Notes: a model not told the origin generated them from the sequence alone. Positions 26,188 to 38,231 are shown, numbered from the stretch's first letter. The stretch: DNA of 64,000 nucleotides from Corynebacterium pygosceleis (GCF_016595275.2 NZ_JAENIQ020000001.1:62001-126000); one strand, 5' to 3'. Program-made: numbers and translations.

Positions 26188-27621
26188 ATGGGTTGGTGGG
26201 TAGGTAGCGGGCACTCCCGCGAACAGGACAAACAGGGCAGTCCGTTGACCGAGCGCAAGCTCACCGACGCACACCATGACCGGGACACCCACCACAACGA
26301 ACCCACCGGCGGTGCGAATCCCGTCGCCCGACCACCGATGACGGAGACTCCCCTGAACCGTCTCGCGGTGCTCGCCATCGTCGCCGGCGCCCTGACGGGG
26401 CTGCTCGTCGCCGTCGGAAACCGTCTGATCGTGCTCACCGAACAGTGGATCTACGGGGCCCACCACCTCATCGTCCTCGATCCCGGCAGCAATGTCTCCC
26501 CCGGGCGTCTCGCGGTGACCCTGATCTGCGTCGGTCTCGTCACCTCCTGGATCTGGTACCTCCTCGACCGCTTCGGCAGGCCCGCCGTGTCCGTGCCCGG
26601 CGCGATGAACGGTACCCCGATGCCCCTGTTCGAGACCGCGCTCTCGGCGTTCACCCAGGTGGTGTCCGTGGCCGCCGGAGCACCGGTCGGACGGGAGAAT
26701 GCTCCCCGCTTGATGGGTGGGATGGTCGCGTCCCGACTGTCGACGGCCCTGTCCGTCGACGCCGGGGCCCGACGCATCCTCGTGGCGTCCGCCGCCGGTG
26801 CGGGACTGGCGGCGAGCTTCCATCTTCCGTTGGCGGGTGCGCTGTTCGCCCTCGAGCTTCTGCTCGTCGAGATGTCGACCCGCACGGTGGTGTCCACGAT
26901 GCTGGCGTCGGCGACGGCCGTCGCCACGACGGCCGTCTTCGTCGACCCCCACCCGATCTATCACTCGGTACCGCTCAACGAGAGTCCCGCCATGCTGCTC
27001 GCGGCGGTTCTCGTCGGTGTCGTCTCCGGGGTCTCCGGGCACTGGTTCGGGATCCTCGCCAGGAAGGCTGCGGCGTCCCGTCCCCGGGACGCGAACATCC
27101 TCTGGGAGATGCCGTTCGTGTTCACTCTGTGCGCCATCGCCGCCTATTTCCTTCCCGGTGTGTCGGCGAACGGACGGTGGGCCGCCGAGACGATGTTCAC
27201 CACCGGCCTACCGATCGGGATCCTCATTCTCCTGGGCATCGCACGCGGGGCGATCATCCTCGCCTGCTTCCGGGCGGGCACCGTCGGCGGTACCCTCACC
27301 CCGGCGTTCGCGCTGGGGGCGCTGACGGGTGGTGTCATCGGGATCCTCTGCCAGCCGTTCTTCCCCGGTGTGCCCGTCGCGGCCTTCGCACTGCTCGGGG
27401 CCGGGGCGTTCCTGTCGACGACGATGGCGGCCCCCATGTTCGGCATGATCGCGGCGGTCGAGTTCACCGATCTCGCCGCGCAGGGCTACCTGGCGATGTT
27501 CATCGCCGTGATCACCGCCTCCCTCGCCGTCCGAGTGTGGGGCGTCATCGTCGACAAGGACCAGCGCCAGCTCCCCTTCACCTACTCGGCCTGGACCGCC
27601 GAAGCCGATATCAGACCCTGA
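26188..27621 (+). CDS. CLC-family anion channel/antiporter (divergent)
   Basis: 477 aa with about ten hydrophobic segments after a hydrophilic, His/Asp-rich N-terminus. The gate motif reads GRENAP, keeping the glutamate of GREGP; the GSGIP chloride motif is replaced by NGTPMP, so anion selectivity may differ. A late TLTPAFALGALTGG resembles the second pore motif. ATG 26188 lies 3 bp after rsgA; ATG 26338 is an alternative because the first 50 residues look unstructured. It is absent at this position in mycobacteria as I recall them. Confidence 0.82.
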   Translation: MGWWVGSGHSREQDKQGSPLTERKLTDAHHDRDTHHNEPTGGANPVARPPMTETPLNRLAVLAIVAGALTGLLVAVGNRLIVLTEQWIYGAHHLIVLDPGSNVSPGRLAVTLICVGLVTSWIWYLLDRFGRPAVSVPGAMNGTPMPLFETALSAFTQVVSVAAGAPVGRENAPRLMGGMVASRLSTALSVDAGARRILVASAAGAGLAASFHLPLAGALFALELLLVEMSTRTVVSTMLASATAVATTAVFVDPHPIYHSVPLNESPAMLLAAVLVGVVSGVSGHWFGILARKAAASRPRDANILWEMPFVFTLCAIAAYFLPGVSANGRWAAETMFTTGLPIGILILLGIARGAIILACFRAGTVGGTLTPAFALGALTGGVIGILCQPFFPGVPVAAFALLGAGAFLSTTMAAPMFGMIAAVEFTDLAAQGYLAMFIAVITASLAVRVWGVIVDKDQRQLPFTYSAWTAEADIRP

Positions 27622-27628
27622 CACCGCA

Positions 27629-27667
27629 ACGCCCGCCCCTTCCGCTGATCACGGTCGGGACGGGCGT
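27629..27667. terminator. Convergent terminator hairpin, CLC/desaturase
   Basis: ACGCCCGCCCC at 27629-27639 pairs with 27657-27667 with one mismatch, between the 3' ends of two convergent genes. Confidence 0.6.
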
Positions 27668-27691
27668 GCCGGGTGCGGTGCCTGTCGGCGG

Positions 27692-28996
27692 TCAGCGGCG
27701 GGCCTTCTCCACCGGGGTGTGGTACGGGCTGCGTCCGGTGAGCCCCCGGATACCTTCGACGACCGTGGGACGGAGCTTCCCCAGCATCTTCAGGCCGGTG
27801 CGCAGCCCCTTGCGGACCCCGTCCGTTGCCGCACCGACGTGCAGTTTCTCCTCCACCTCGGGGTGCTTCGTGAACGCCGCGTTCGAGCGCACCTCCGGTG
27901 CGTTGTCCGGATCGGCGGCGAGGTATTTGTTCGGCAGCGTCAGTTTCAGCAGCGTCTTCTGCACCTTGAGCAGCTGCATCGGGAAGGAGTCGGTGTTGTA
28001 CGGCAGGTCGAACTCCCGCGCGATCTCCTCCACCCGCTTGCCGACGTCGGCGAGACGGTTCGACGGCATGTCCGGGAACAGGTGGTGCTCGATCTGGTAG
28101 TTCAGGTTCCCGGAGAGGATCGTGAGCAGCTTGCCGCCCTTGAAGTTCGCCGAGCCCAGCATCTGCCGGAGGTACCACTCATTGTGGTCCTCCGTCGCGT
28201 ACTGCTCCTTGGTGAACGTCTCCGTCTCGTCGGGGAAGTGTCCGCAGAAGATCACCAGGTACGCCCACACGCTGCGGATCCAGTTCGCGAACGCGTTGGC
28301 GGTGACGGTGTGCACGTAGTTCGGCCCGGACAGCGCGGGGAACATCACGTAGTCCTTGAGCACCTGGCGCTTGGACTTGTGCACCGCCTCCCAGAACCGG
28401 ACCTTCGTGTCGTCCCAGCTCTGTTTGCCCGCGAAGTAGCGGCCGAGTTCCACGTCGTAGAATGCGATCGCCCACTGGAACAGCGACGCCAGCACGACGT
28501 TCGTCACCGGTTGAAACGCGTGCTGCGGGGTCCACTTCCGGTCACGGGTGACCCGCAGAATGCCGTATCCCACGTCGTTGTCCATGCCGATGATGTTGGT
28601 GTACTTGTGGTGCACGTAGTTGTGGGAGTGCATCCACTGGGAGGACGGGCAGGTCATGTCCCATTCCCAGGTGGTGGAGTGGATCTCGGGGTCGTTCATC
28701 CAGTCCCACTGTCCGTGGATGACGTTGTGCCCGATCTCCATGTTCTCGAGGATCTTGGACACGGCGAGCATTCCGCTGCCCGCCCACCACAGCGGTTTCC
28801 TGTGGCTGAACAGCAGGGTCGCCCGTCCGGCGATCTCGAGGGAACGCTGGAACCGGATCAGTCCCTTGATGTACCGGACGTCCCGCTCCCCTAGGTCCGC
28901 CTCGATCTCCGCCTTGATGGCGTCGAGGCGGCGGCCGATCTCGGCGATGTCCTCGTCGGTCAGGTGGGAGTATGCCCGGATGTTGTCGATGGCCAT
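27692..28996 (-). CDS. desA3: Membrane fatty-acyl desaturase (DesA3-like)
   Basis: 434 aa. Three histidine boxes of the di-iron membrane desaturases: HNVIH (90-94), HSHNYVHH (123-130) and QIEHHLFPDMP. Hydrophobic pairs flank them. The family inserts a cis double bond into acyl-CoA (delta-9 for DesA3). The ferredoxin-reductase gene lies 53 bp upstream on the same strand and should supply electrons, as with Rv3230c-DesA3. Start ATG 28996 has TTAAGGA at 8 nt. Confidence 0.92.
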   Translation of the reverse strand: MAIDNIRAYSHLTDEDIAEIGRRLDAIKAEIEADLGERDVRYIKGLIRFQRSLEIAGRATLLFSHRKPLWWAGSGMLAVSKILENMEIGHNVIHGQWDWMNDPEIHSTTWEWDMTCPSSQWMHSHNYVHHKYTNIIGMDNDVGYGILRVTRDRKWTPQHAFQPVTNVVLASLFQWAIAFYDVELGRYFAGKQSWDDTKVRFWEAVHKSKRQVLKDYVMFPALSGPNYVHTVTANAFANWIRSVWAYLVIFCGHFPDETETFTKEQYATEDHNEWYLRQMLGSANFKGGKLLTILSGNLNYQIEHHLFPDMPSNRLADVGKRVEEIAREFDLPYNTDSFPMQLLKVQKTLLKLTLPNKYLAADPDNAPEVRSNAAFTKHPEVEEKLHVGAATDGVRKGLRTGLKMLGKLRPTVVEGIRGLTGRSPYHTPVEKARR

Positions 28997-29049
28997 GTCG
29001 GTGTCCTTAAGGTGGTCGTTCGGTGGGTGTTCTGTGCGGCTGCCGGGTG

Positions 29050-30129
29050 TCAGACGTCGACGGAGACGTCACCGGCGGCGACACACACGCAGGTGCGGAT
29101 ACGTTCGCCGGGGCCGTGGACGTCACCGGTCCGCAGATCGTGGACGTACCCGTCGGTCAGGGGCCGCACACACGTCTGGCAGATGCCCATGCGGCAGCCG
29201 AAGGTGAGCTGGATCCCGGCTCCCTCAGCGGCCTCGAGGAGCGTCGTCGCACCGTCCGCGTGGCAGCTCCCCCGGTGTCCGAAGGTGATCTCGCCACCGG
29301 TCGCCTCACTGCTGCGGTCGAGGGTGAAGCGTTCGGTGCGGAGTTCCTCGTCGGCGTCGAGGTCCGACCACCAGGCCTCCAGGGCGTCGAGCATCTCGTT
29401 CGGTCCGCAGGCGTAGGCGGTGCGCTCGGTGACGTCCGGGACGATCTCCGCAATGGCGTCCGGGGTCAGGCGCCCCTCCACCCCCGTGACCCGCACGGTC
29501 GCGGTGAATCCGGGGTGTTCACGGCGGAGTTTCTCTATGACGTCGGAGAACAGCAGATCATCCTCGGTCCGTACCGAGTGGATCAGGGTCACGTCCCCGA
29601 ACTGGTTCCGGTCGGCGAGGGTGCGCAGCATGCTGATCACCGGGGTGATGCCGGTTCCCGCCGTGATGAACAGGAGCTTCTCCGGGATCGGATCGGTCAG
29701 GTGGAAGTCCCCCGCCGGTGCCCCGATCCGCACCGTCATTCCGGGGCGTGCGCTGCCGACCAGGTGGTTGGAGAGCTTCCCCCGTTCGACCGCACGGACC
29801 GTGATGGACAGCAGATCCCCCGCCGGGCGTGGGCTGCAGGTCAGGGAGTAGGAACGCCAGACGTAGCGGCCGTCGATCTGGACACCGATACCGATGTACT
29901 GACCGGCCTCGAAATCGACGGGTACCCCCCATCCGGGCCGGATGACCAGGTTGACGGTGTCCCCCGTCTCCCGTGAGGCGCTGACTATCTGTCCCCTGAG
30001 TTCCCGCACGGACCACAGTGGGTTGACCAGCTGCGTGTAGTCGTCCGGCAGGAGTGGCGTGGTGAAACGTCGGAGTACATGGCGCAGGGCGCCGAGCCCG
30101 TCCCGCGCCCTGGTGGCTTTGGTGACCAC
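29050..30129 (-). CDS. FAD/2Fe-2S ferredoxin reductase, desaturase electron donor
   Basis: 359 aa from GTG 30129; the upstream extension is Arg/Gly-rich and improbable. FAD-binding WRSYSLTCSP, NAD(P)-binding ITAGTGITPVISML and YACGPNEML, and a C-terminal plant-type ferredoxin domain with FGCRMGICQTC and a last cysteine in RTCVC. Passes electrons from NAD(P)H to the desaturase encoded next. A 27-bp imperfect palindrome lies 37-63 bp upstream. Confidence 0.92.
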   Translation of the reverse strand: MVTKATRARDGLGALRHVLRRFTTPLLPDDYTQLVNPLWSVRELRGQIVSASRETGDTVNLVIRPGWGVPVDFEAGQYIGIGVQIDGRYVWRSYSLTCSPRPAGDLLSITVRAVERGKLSNHLVGSARPGMTVRIGAPAGDFHLTDPIPEKLLFITAGTGITPVISMLRTLADRNQFGDVTLIHSVRTEDDLLFSDVIEKLRREHPGFTATVRVTGVEGRLTPDAIAEIVPDVTERTAYACGPNEMLDALEAWWSDLDADEELRTERFTLDRSSEATGGEITFGHRGSCHADGATTLLEAAEGAGIQLTFGCRMGICQTCVRPLTDGYVHDLRTGDVHGPGERIRTCVCVAAGDVSVDV

Positions 30130-30165
30130 AGGTGATTCACTGTCCTTACACTTTCCGGATATTCG

Positions 30166-30192
30166 TACGACACCGTAGCTTACGGCATCGTA
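30166..30192. promoter_or_regulatory. Operator-like palindrome upstream of reductase-desaturase operon
   Basis: TACGACACCGTA-GCT-TACGGCATCGTA: two 12-bp arms, 10 of 12 positions complementary. The size and position suit a TetR-type repressor controlling unsaturated fatty acid synthesis. No regulator gene is adjacent. Confidence 0.6.
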
Positions 30193-30333
30193 GGTTACGT
30201 GTCCACGCAGGACACGACATCCGGCGGGCACACCCCGAAAGCCCCTCGAGACCCCTCCCGACCCCGACACGCGGGCCCCACGGGCCGTCCCGGAGGTTGC
30301 CCGGGCGTTCACAAGGTCGGGACCGCACCACCC

Positions 30334-30840
30334 TCAGAGCAGCTGAACCAGCGCATCGAGCTCCTGGACCTCGTACCAGGCCATGAAGTTGTCGAGGGCG
30401 TCCCCGACCGTCAGTTCGGCATCCTCGTCCCCGAGATCAGCGGCATCGACGGCCTCGACGGCCGCCGCGGTGGCCTCTTCACTGCCCGCGATGTCGACGT
30501 GGAAGCACACGATGTCCGACAGATCGATCCGGGGAGGATCGAGACGGACCACCGACTCACCCGATTCGGGGGACACCTCCACCGAACCGTCGTCGATGTC
30601 CGCGGAGATCACCACACGCCGACGGGGAAAACGCTCCTGCCGTCCCGTCGCCAGCAGCCGAAGTGAGGCGCGCGCCGCATCCTGGAACGCGAGATGCGCG
30701 ATCTCCTCCTCGTCACCCGATGTGTAGAACTCGAGCAGTGCCGGGGTCACCGCGAAGCCCCACCCTCCCCGGGCCGGAACGGAACGCTGTTCAGCCAGCT
30801 CGGACAACATGTCGAAGGTCGCCGGAATATAGACGCGCAC
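30334..30840 (-). CDS. DUF6912-type protein (Rv3231c-like)
   Basis: 168 aa, acidic and soluble. It begins VRVYIPATFDMLSELAE and includes HLAFQDAARASLRLLA and NFMAWYEVQELDAL, matching the conserved actinobacterial protein beside the desaturase genes. Function unknown. GTG 30840 has AAGGGGAG upstream and lies 3 bp after the HAD gene, so they are co-transcribed. Confidence 0.8.
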   Translation of the reverse strand: MRVYIPATFDMLSELAEQRSVPARGGWGFAVTPALLEFYTSGDEEEIAHLAFQDAARASLRLLATGRQERFPRRRVVISADIDDGSVEVSPESGESVVRLDPPRIDLSDIVCFHVDIAGSEEATAAAVEAVDAADLGDEDAELTVGDALDNFMAWYEVQELDALVQLL

Positions 30841-30843
30841 CGA

Positions 30844-31254
30844 TCAGAACTCCCCTTCGATACCGAACAGGCCCGTGATCTCGACGACCGCCCGGTCGAA
30901 CTGCTGGTAGTACACCCCGACCAGACCGGCCCGGACCGCCGCGTGCACGTTGAGGATGGAATCATCGACCATGACACAGTCCTGACGCCTCAGTTCGATG
31001 GCGTCCGCAGCCGCCTGAAAAGCAGCTTCCTCGGGTTTCTCGACACCGATCTCACCCGACAGCACCACCGCGTCAACGACGCCGCGGTACTCCAGCTCCC
31101 GGATCGGTTCAGCGCCGGGGCCACCCGGATCATTGGACAGCACGGCCGTGGCCACACCGTTCTTCTTGGCTGCGGCCAGTAGGTTCCGCCACCGCCGCTG
31201 GTCTTCCTCGGTCCCGTCCAGGACACCGCAGTAATCGACGATCAGTCCACGCAC
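30844..31254 (-). CDS. Small HAD-like hydrolase
   Basis: 136 aa from GTG 31254. HAD motif I reads VDYCGVLDG (the second Asp of DxD is Cys), motif II VLSND, motif III KPEEAAFQ and motif IV MVDDSILNVHAA. The cap domain is minimal. Loss of the usual acid/base Asp leaves phosphatase activity doubtful. GGAGAG precedes the GTG. It leads the DUF6912 gene. Confidence 0.8.
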   Translation of the reverse strand: MRGLIVDYCGVLDGTEEDQRRWRNLLAAAKKNGVATAVLSNDPGGPGAEPIRELEYRGVVDAVVLSGEIGVEKPEEAAFQAAADAIELRRQDCVMVDDSILNVHAAVRAGLVGVYYQQFDRAVVEITGLFGIEGEF

Positions 31255-31557
31255 TTTTGCTCTCTCCGCTCCTCGGACACGTTTCCGCACACCGGCCACC
31301 GGGGTCGGTGCGCACCGGGCGGGTGGACATCATCGAATGTCCCCGAACCCGGCACCACCAAGGTAGTCGGTCACCGCCCCCGCTGTCGCCCCGACCATCC
31401 GGCGGGCCGACTCCCCGCCCCTCCCGAACACCACCGGTGGACACCCCGGCACGACGGTTCCGTGCGGTCCCGACCCGGGTCGGGGAACCGAAACCACGGC
31501 AACGGGGTCGGTAGAAACAGACACCTTCCCCGATCCCCTCCCGCACAGGAGCAGCAG
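31255..31557. other. Divergent intergenic region with 16-bp palindrome
   Basis: 303 bp between the HAD gene and the Rv3235-like gene. CCCGACCCGGGTCGGG (31469-31484) is a perfect palindrome flanked by CGGT/ACCG. No other gene is supported. Confidence 0.6.
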
Positions 31558-32040
31558 ATGCTGAGCACACTCCCCGGCCATGTCCACATGAAGACCTTCC
31601 GCGGAACGGAGCGCCACCCCGCTCCGCCGCCCCCGGAGCCCCGCCCCCGAGGTTCGTTCAGCCCCTCCACCCCGGCATCCCCCGAGGCGAGGAAGGCGAG
31701 TCACCGGCTGGTCCTCCTCAGCCTCGAGGCGGCTTTCGGCATCCGTCCCACGACGCAGCTCCGGATGTCCGAATACTCGGTTCAGGTGCGACAGCTCGTC
31801 CAGATCAGGCACCGCCGCGCCCGCGCTTCCGGATCGGCGGGAGCGGGACGGGTCGCCCTGACGTCGCTGCACATCCGCCGGGAGGACCCCGTCCCGGACG
31901 GTACCGGACAATCCGGGGCGACGCTCCTGGAGATATGCGGATCGGCCCGTGCGACCGGGCGCAGGTGGGCCTTCGCCGCGAGAATCGAACGGGAGTCCGG
32001 GAACCGCCCGTGGCGGATGACCGCACTGCGGCTGTTCTGA
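31558..32040 (+). CDS. Rv3235-family protein (DUF6459-like)
   Basis: 160 aa from ATG 31558, with AGGAG 6 nt upstream. A Pro-rich N-terminus is followed by a small domain with LLSLEAAFGIRPTTQL and a closing GNRPWRMTALRLF. This layout and the position next to secA match the Rv3235 family. These are often described as SecA-neighbour proteins with an NTF2-like fold; function is unknown. Confidence 0.65.
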   Translation: MLSTLPGHVHMKTFRGTERHPAPPPPEPRPRGSFSPSTPASPEARKASHRLVLLSLEAAFGIRPTTQLRMSEYSVQVRQLVQIRHRRARASGSAGAGRVALTSLHIRREDPVPDGTGQSGATLLEICGSARATGRRWAFAARIERESGNRPWRMTALRLF

Positions 32041-32089
32041 GAGCGGCACCGGAGCCCGGCGACACGGGCACCGGCACACGGACAGCACA

Positions 32090-32142
32090 CGAAAAAGCGG
32101 GCGCACACCGACCGTCACCGGTCGTGGTGCACCCGCTTTTCG
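32090..32142. terminator. Strong bidirectional terminator, Rv3235-like/secA
   Basis: 32090-32114 pairs with 32119-32142 (4-nt loop) and has A5 before and T4 within the 3' arm, giving U-tracts in both directions between convergent genes. Confidence 0.85.
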
Positions 32143-32165
32143 TCACCCGCGGCGGGGCCGGAGGA

Positions 32166-34808
<2,643 letters not shown>

Positions 34809-34885
34809 GGGCAGTCGTCCTTTGTCTATGTGGGTTCAAGCGGATAGATTCCCGATCATTCTACGCGCCCACCCCGACATGGGAA

Positions 34886-34923
34886 GCACCCGCCACCTCA
34901 CATCTGGTGTGGGTGACGGGTGC
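34886..34923 (-). terminator. Hairpin between hpf and secA
   Basis: GCACCCG...CGGGTGC with a largely paired interior. It may end hpf transcription or pause it before secA. No T-run. Confidence 0.5.
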
Positions 34924-35005
34924 GTGGCCTCCCGCTCCGCCTCTCCGGTGTGCTCACACCGGACCCGGGCGGGAGCATCCGTGCTGCACAGGCGGCACTA
35001 TCGCA

Positions 35006-35677
35006 TCATTCCTCCGGTTCGGTCAGGGTGATGAGACCGTAGTCGAACGCACGACGCCGGTAGACGACCGAGGGACGCCCGTTCTCCTCGTTGACGAAGA
35101 GATAGAAGTCGTGTCCGACCAGCTCCATCTCGGACAGGGCGTCATCGACGCTCATCGGGACGGCCGGATGCTCCTTGGTCCGGACGATCTGGCCGGGAAC
35201 GATATCCTGGACGCTGTCCGCGTACGGATCCACGTCGAACTCACCCATCTTCTCCTGCTGCGGGGCACTGGCCTCCGCGGTGAGTTCAGCGGCGATCTCC
35301 CCGGTCGACATCGGCGCACGATGCCCCGAGCGGCTGATCTTGCGACGTGCCTTCACCTTGCGCAGCGAGCGTTCCATCCTGCTGAGGGCGGTTTCCAGGG
35401 CAGCGTAGAAGCTGTCCTCCTTCGCCTCCGCACGCGCGATGTGCCCCTTTCCGGTCGCGGTGATCTGGATCTTGTCGCTCTGATCACTGCGGCGCGGATT
35501 CGGCTCATGCTGGAGTTCGACGTGGAAGAACGTCAACGTGGGATCAAGACGCTCGATCTTGGCGAGCTTGGAATTCACGCGTTCCGCGAAGTGCTCGGGA
35601 ACCTCCACGTTACGGCCGGTGATGCTCACCTGAGTCTCGGGGCGCAGGCCGTCTTTGTTGTCAGCAGGCGTGGTCAT
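35006..35677 (-). CDS. hpf: Long-form ribosome hibernation promoting factor
   Basis: 223 aa. N-terminal HPF/RaiA domain (about 15-115: ITGRNVEVPEHFAERVNSKL) and a C-terminal dimerisation domain (about 165-220: VDDALSEMELVGHDFYLFVN) identify the long HPF that forms 100S dimers. Position matches Rv3241c. RBS GGGAGG 9 nt before ATG. A candidate -10, TAAACT, lies at 35770-35765 on this strand. Confidence 0.93.
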   Translation of the reverse strand: MTTPADNKDGLRPETQVSITGRNVEVPEHFAERVNSKLAKIERLDPTLTFFHVELQHEPNPRRSDQSDKIQITATGKGHIARAEAKEDSFYAALETALSRMERSLRKVKARRKISRSGHRAPMSTGEIAAELTAEASAPQQEKMGEFDVDPYADSVQDIVPGQIVRTKEHPAVPMSVDDALSEMELVGHDFYLFVNEENGRPSVVYRRRAFDYGLITLTEPEE

Positions 35678-35809
35678 TGCTCTTACCTCCCGGTATCGGC
35701 CACCGCACAGAAGCGGGTGGGATTACCCACGACGTCCACGGTGACGGGAACTACTGCAACGCCGAGTTTACCCGCCGGTCATAACCATCGCGGCGGGCAC
35801 CCCCGCACC

Positions 35810-36430
35810 TCATGCCGCGGTGAGGGCAACCACCCCCGTGACCTGTATTCCGGCCACGGAAAGACGCTCGATTGTGGCGGTCGCGGTTGCCCCCGTCGTC
35901 ACCACGTCATCGACGAGCACCACCCCCTCATCCACCCGTGGACGTCGCCGCTCGTCGCGAACCGCACCCACGAGATTCGCCCGACGGGCCGGGGCGTCCA
36001 GCCCCGCCGAGTCCTCCACCGAGGCGTCGAGATGAACCAGTTGAACCACCGTGAGACCGGTCGCCCGACAGATCGCCGTCACCGGATCGCCTCCGCGCAG
36101 ACGCGCCGCTCTTTTCCTCGTGGGCGCAGGTGACAGGACAATACCGGAACATTCCGGGAGCTCCCCGCGCGCGGAGAGGAACACGATCGCGGAGCGGAGG
36201 ACGGCACCGACCTCCGGAATCGCGTCCCTCCTGCCCCGTTCCTTGATGGCCAGGACCGTCGAACGGTGCACCCCACCCCACGGACCCAGCGCGAACACCG
36301 GAACACGGGGATCGACCCGCGGCTCAACCCGGAACGGAATCCGGCGCCATGCGGTGCGGCAGGGTTCACACAGTGTCACCCCCACCGCACCACATCCGGC
36401 GCAGTGTTTCGGGAGCAGGAGTTCCAGCAC
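35810..36430 (-). CDS. ComF-family phosphoribosyltransferase-like protein
   Basis: 206 aa from GTG 36430, chosen for the GGGAGGGA box 5 nt upstream and because it lies just after lpqB. N-terminal zinc ribbon CAGCG...CEPC, PRTase motif VVLVDDVVTTGATA. In Gram-positive bacteria ComF proteins support DNA uptake or repair; whether this one does is unknown. It follows lpqB by 25 bp, as in mycobacteria. Confidence 0.88.
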   Translation of the reverse strand: MLELLLPKHCAGCGAVGVTLCEPCRTAWRRIPFRVEPRVDPRVPVFALGPWGGVHRSTVLAIKERGRRDAIPEVGAVLRSAIVFLSARGELPECSGIVLSPAPTRKRAARLRGGDPVTAICRATGLTVVQLVHLDASVEDSAGLDAPARRANLVGAVRDERRRPRVDEGVVLVDDVVTTGATATATIERLSVAGIQVTGVVALTAA

Positions 36431-36455
36431 CGGTTCCCTCCCCTGGCCCGCCGGC

Positions 36456-38231
36456 CTAGTCCGCGACCACGGGCACCGCGCGGGTGCCCTGAAGCGCCGG
36501 AACCTCACGCCAGAACGCGGCGGAGTTCGTCGAGGCCGGAAGCTGGAGCATCGCGCGGGCGTCGGTGGCGTAGAGGGTGTTCGACGACGACGCGACAGCC
36601 ACGATCGGCGCCATGAGGTTACCGGTGGGCAGCGATGTCACCGCGGAACCGTCTACCTCCACCCGCCACACCGGGGTGTCCGGGGACGATGTACCGACGA
36701 GGAGTGAACCGTCCTGCTGCCACGACAACGCCAGAGCTGTGTCACCGATCGCCGGGGCGATCTCCACGGGCCGCACGATCTTCCGCTCCCCCGGTGCCGG
36801 CCGGGCCACCGTCCCCACCCACACCCGTCCACCACGGATCATCGCGACACGGACCCCGTCGGGCGACAGTCTCAGCACCGATATCAGCTGTTCATCCCCA
36901 CCGTGGTCCGGCTCATCGAGGGTACTGGCGTCAACCTCGACCTGTGACAGCTCGCCCGTCGAGGTGGAACGGGCGACACGTGCGACGGTCCGCCCGTCCA
37001 GGACGGTCCACAACGCCGTGGCCTCGTACTCGAAACTCGGACGTGTCAGTGTCCCGGCGGAGAGCACCTCGGTGGTCTGCCCACCCACGGGCCCGAGCAG
37101 CAGTCGGGACTTCCCCCGTTCCCCGGACCGGGGAGCCCCCGTCTTCCCGGGGTCACCCACACCGTCAGGGGTCTCCACCGCCGCAACAACTCCACCGGAC
37201 GAGGAGATCTCCGCCGAGGCGATGTTCCCGGCGGTACCGAGCGGACCGGCGACGGGGCGGGCGTCCGTTCCGTCGACGAGCATCAACGATCCTTCGTTCA
37301 GTGCGTAGAGCGGGCTGATCGTACCGGCGAAGGCGTTCGGGTTGAACTCCGCGACGTCCTCCACCGTCAGTGCCTCGTGTCCGGGATCGATCGGAGTGCC
37401 GTCGAGTTCGACGCGGTAGGGGCCCCGTGCACCCGCGTGCGCCAGCGTCCACACCACCTGTGCCGCGAACCGGTGCCGCTGGTCTATGTCGAGATCACCG
37501 AATCCCGTGAAGTGGTAGACACCGCCCTCTGTACCGGTGAACACCGCCTCCGGGGGAATTTCATCGACCACACCCGGGGCGAGGTCGTACTGGGGCCCCT
37601 CCATGAGGAGGGACAGCAACGCCGTGTCCAGTGACGGCTGTCCGTTGTAGACCCACCTGCGGTCACGGACCAGGAACTTCCCGGTCGGCGCGAAGAAAAA
37701 CAGGTCGTAGGGGCTGAACTTGTTCCGCAGCTCCGTGCGCTCCAGGACGACCCCCGGGGGCAGTGCCGAGATCCTCCACTCCCCGCCCACCCGGTTCAAC
37801 TCCATCGTGGCCTCGTACTCCCCGTTCTCCGGGGTGTAGACCCCTCCGGTCCCCAGTGTGCCGACGACGGTTCCACGGACCTTGTAGGAGATGGAGTCCT
37901 CGGTCGCCCCCGGTTCAGCGTTGAGGTCGATGCGGTCGAGGATGAGGGTACCGGCGGTGTCGTCCCAGCTGGATGCCGTGGGATCGGTGAGAAAAGCACG
38001 GGCCGCCTGGTGCTTCTGTGCCGGATTGCCCGCTGCGGTGAAGAACCCGCGGAGCAGGAGATCAGGCTCCTGTCCGGGAACAGGCGCCAGCTCGTCCTCC
38101 GTCGGGTGGGACGGCTCGAACGCCCGGATCGCCTGCGGGGCGGAATCCCCGGGGAGGCTCGTGCAACCGGTGACCAGTGCGGGAACCAGGAGCAGTGCCC
38201 CGAGAGCACGGAGAGGACGTCGCTTCATCAA
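36456..38231 (-). CDS. lpqB: LpqB lipoprotein, MtrAB accessory
   Basis: 591 aa. Signal peptide with lipobox VTGC (Cys23), GerMN domain in the N-terminal half (SLDTALLSLLMEGPQYDLAPG) and a beta-propeller-like C-terminal half. LpqB binds the MtrB extracellular domain and modulates MtrA signalling. Overlaps mtrB by 4 bp (ATGA). Confidence 0.95.
   Translation of the reverse strand: MMKRRPLRALGALLLVPALVTGCTSLPGDSAPQAIRAFEPSHPTEDELAPVPGQEPDLLLRGFFTAAGNPAQKHQAARAFLTDPTASSWDDTAGTLILDRIDLNAEPGATEDSISYKVRGTVVGTLGTGGVYTPENGEYEATMELNRVGGEWRISALPPGVVLERTELRNKFSPYDLFFFAPTGKFLVRDRRWVYNGQPSLDTALLSLLMEGPQYDLAPGVVDEIPPEAVFTGTEGGVYHFTGFGDLDIDQRHRFAAQVVWTLAHAGARGPYRVELDGTPIDPGHEALTVEDVAEFNPNAFAGTISPLYALNEGSLMLVDGTDARPVAGPLGTAGNIASAEISSSGGVVAAVETPDGVGDPGKTGAPRSGERGKSRLLLGPVGGQTTEVLSAGTLTRPSFEYEATALWTVLDGRTVARVARSTSTGELSQVEVDASTLDEPDHGGDEQLISVLRLSPDGVRVAMIRGGRVWVGTVARPAPGERKIVRPVEIAPAIGDTALALSWQQDGSLLVGTSSPDTPVWRVEVDGSAVTSLPTGNLMAPIVAVASSSNTLYATDARAMLQLPASTNSAAFWREVPALQGTRAVPVVAD

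Noticed and set aside
24919..27042. 707-aa minus-strand ORF opposite aroA, rsgA and the CLC gene
   Set aside because: Spans three motif-rich genes on the plus strand; His/Gly/Arg-rich shadow.
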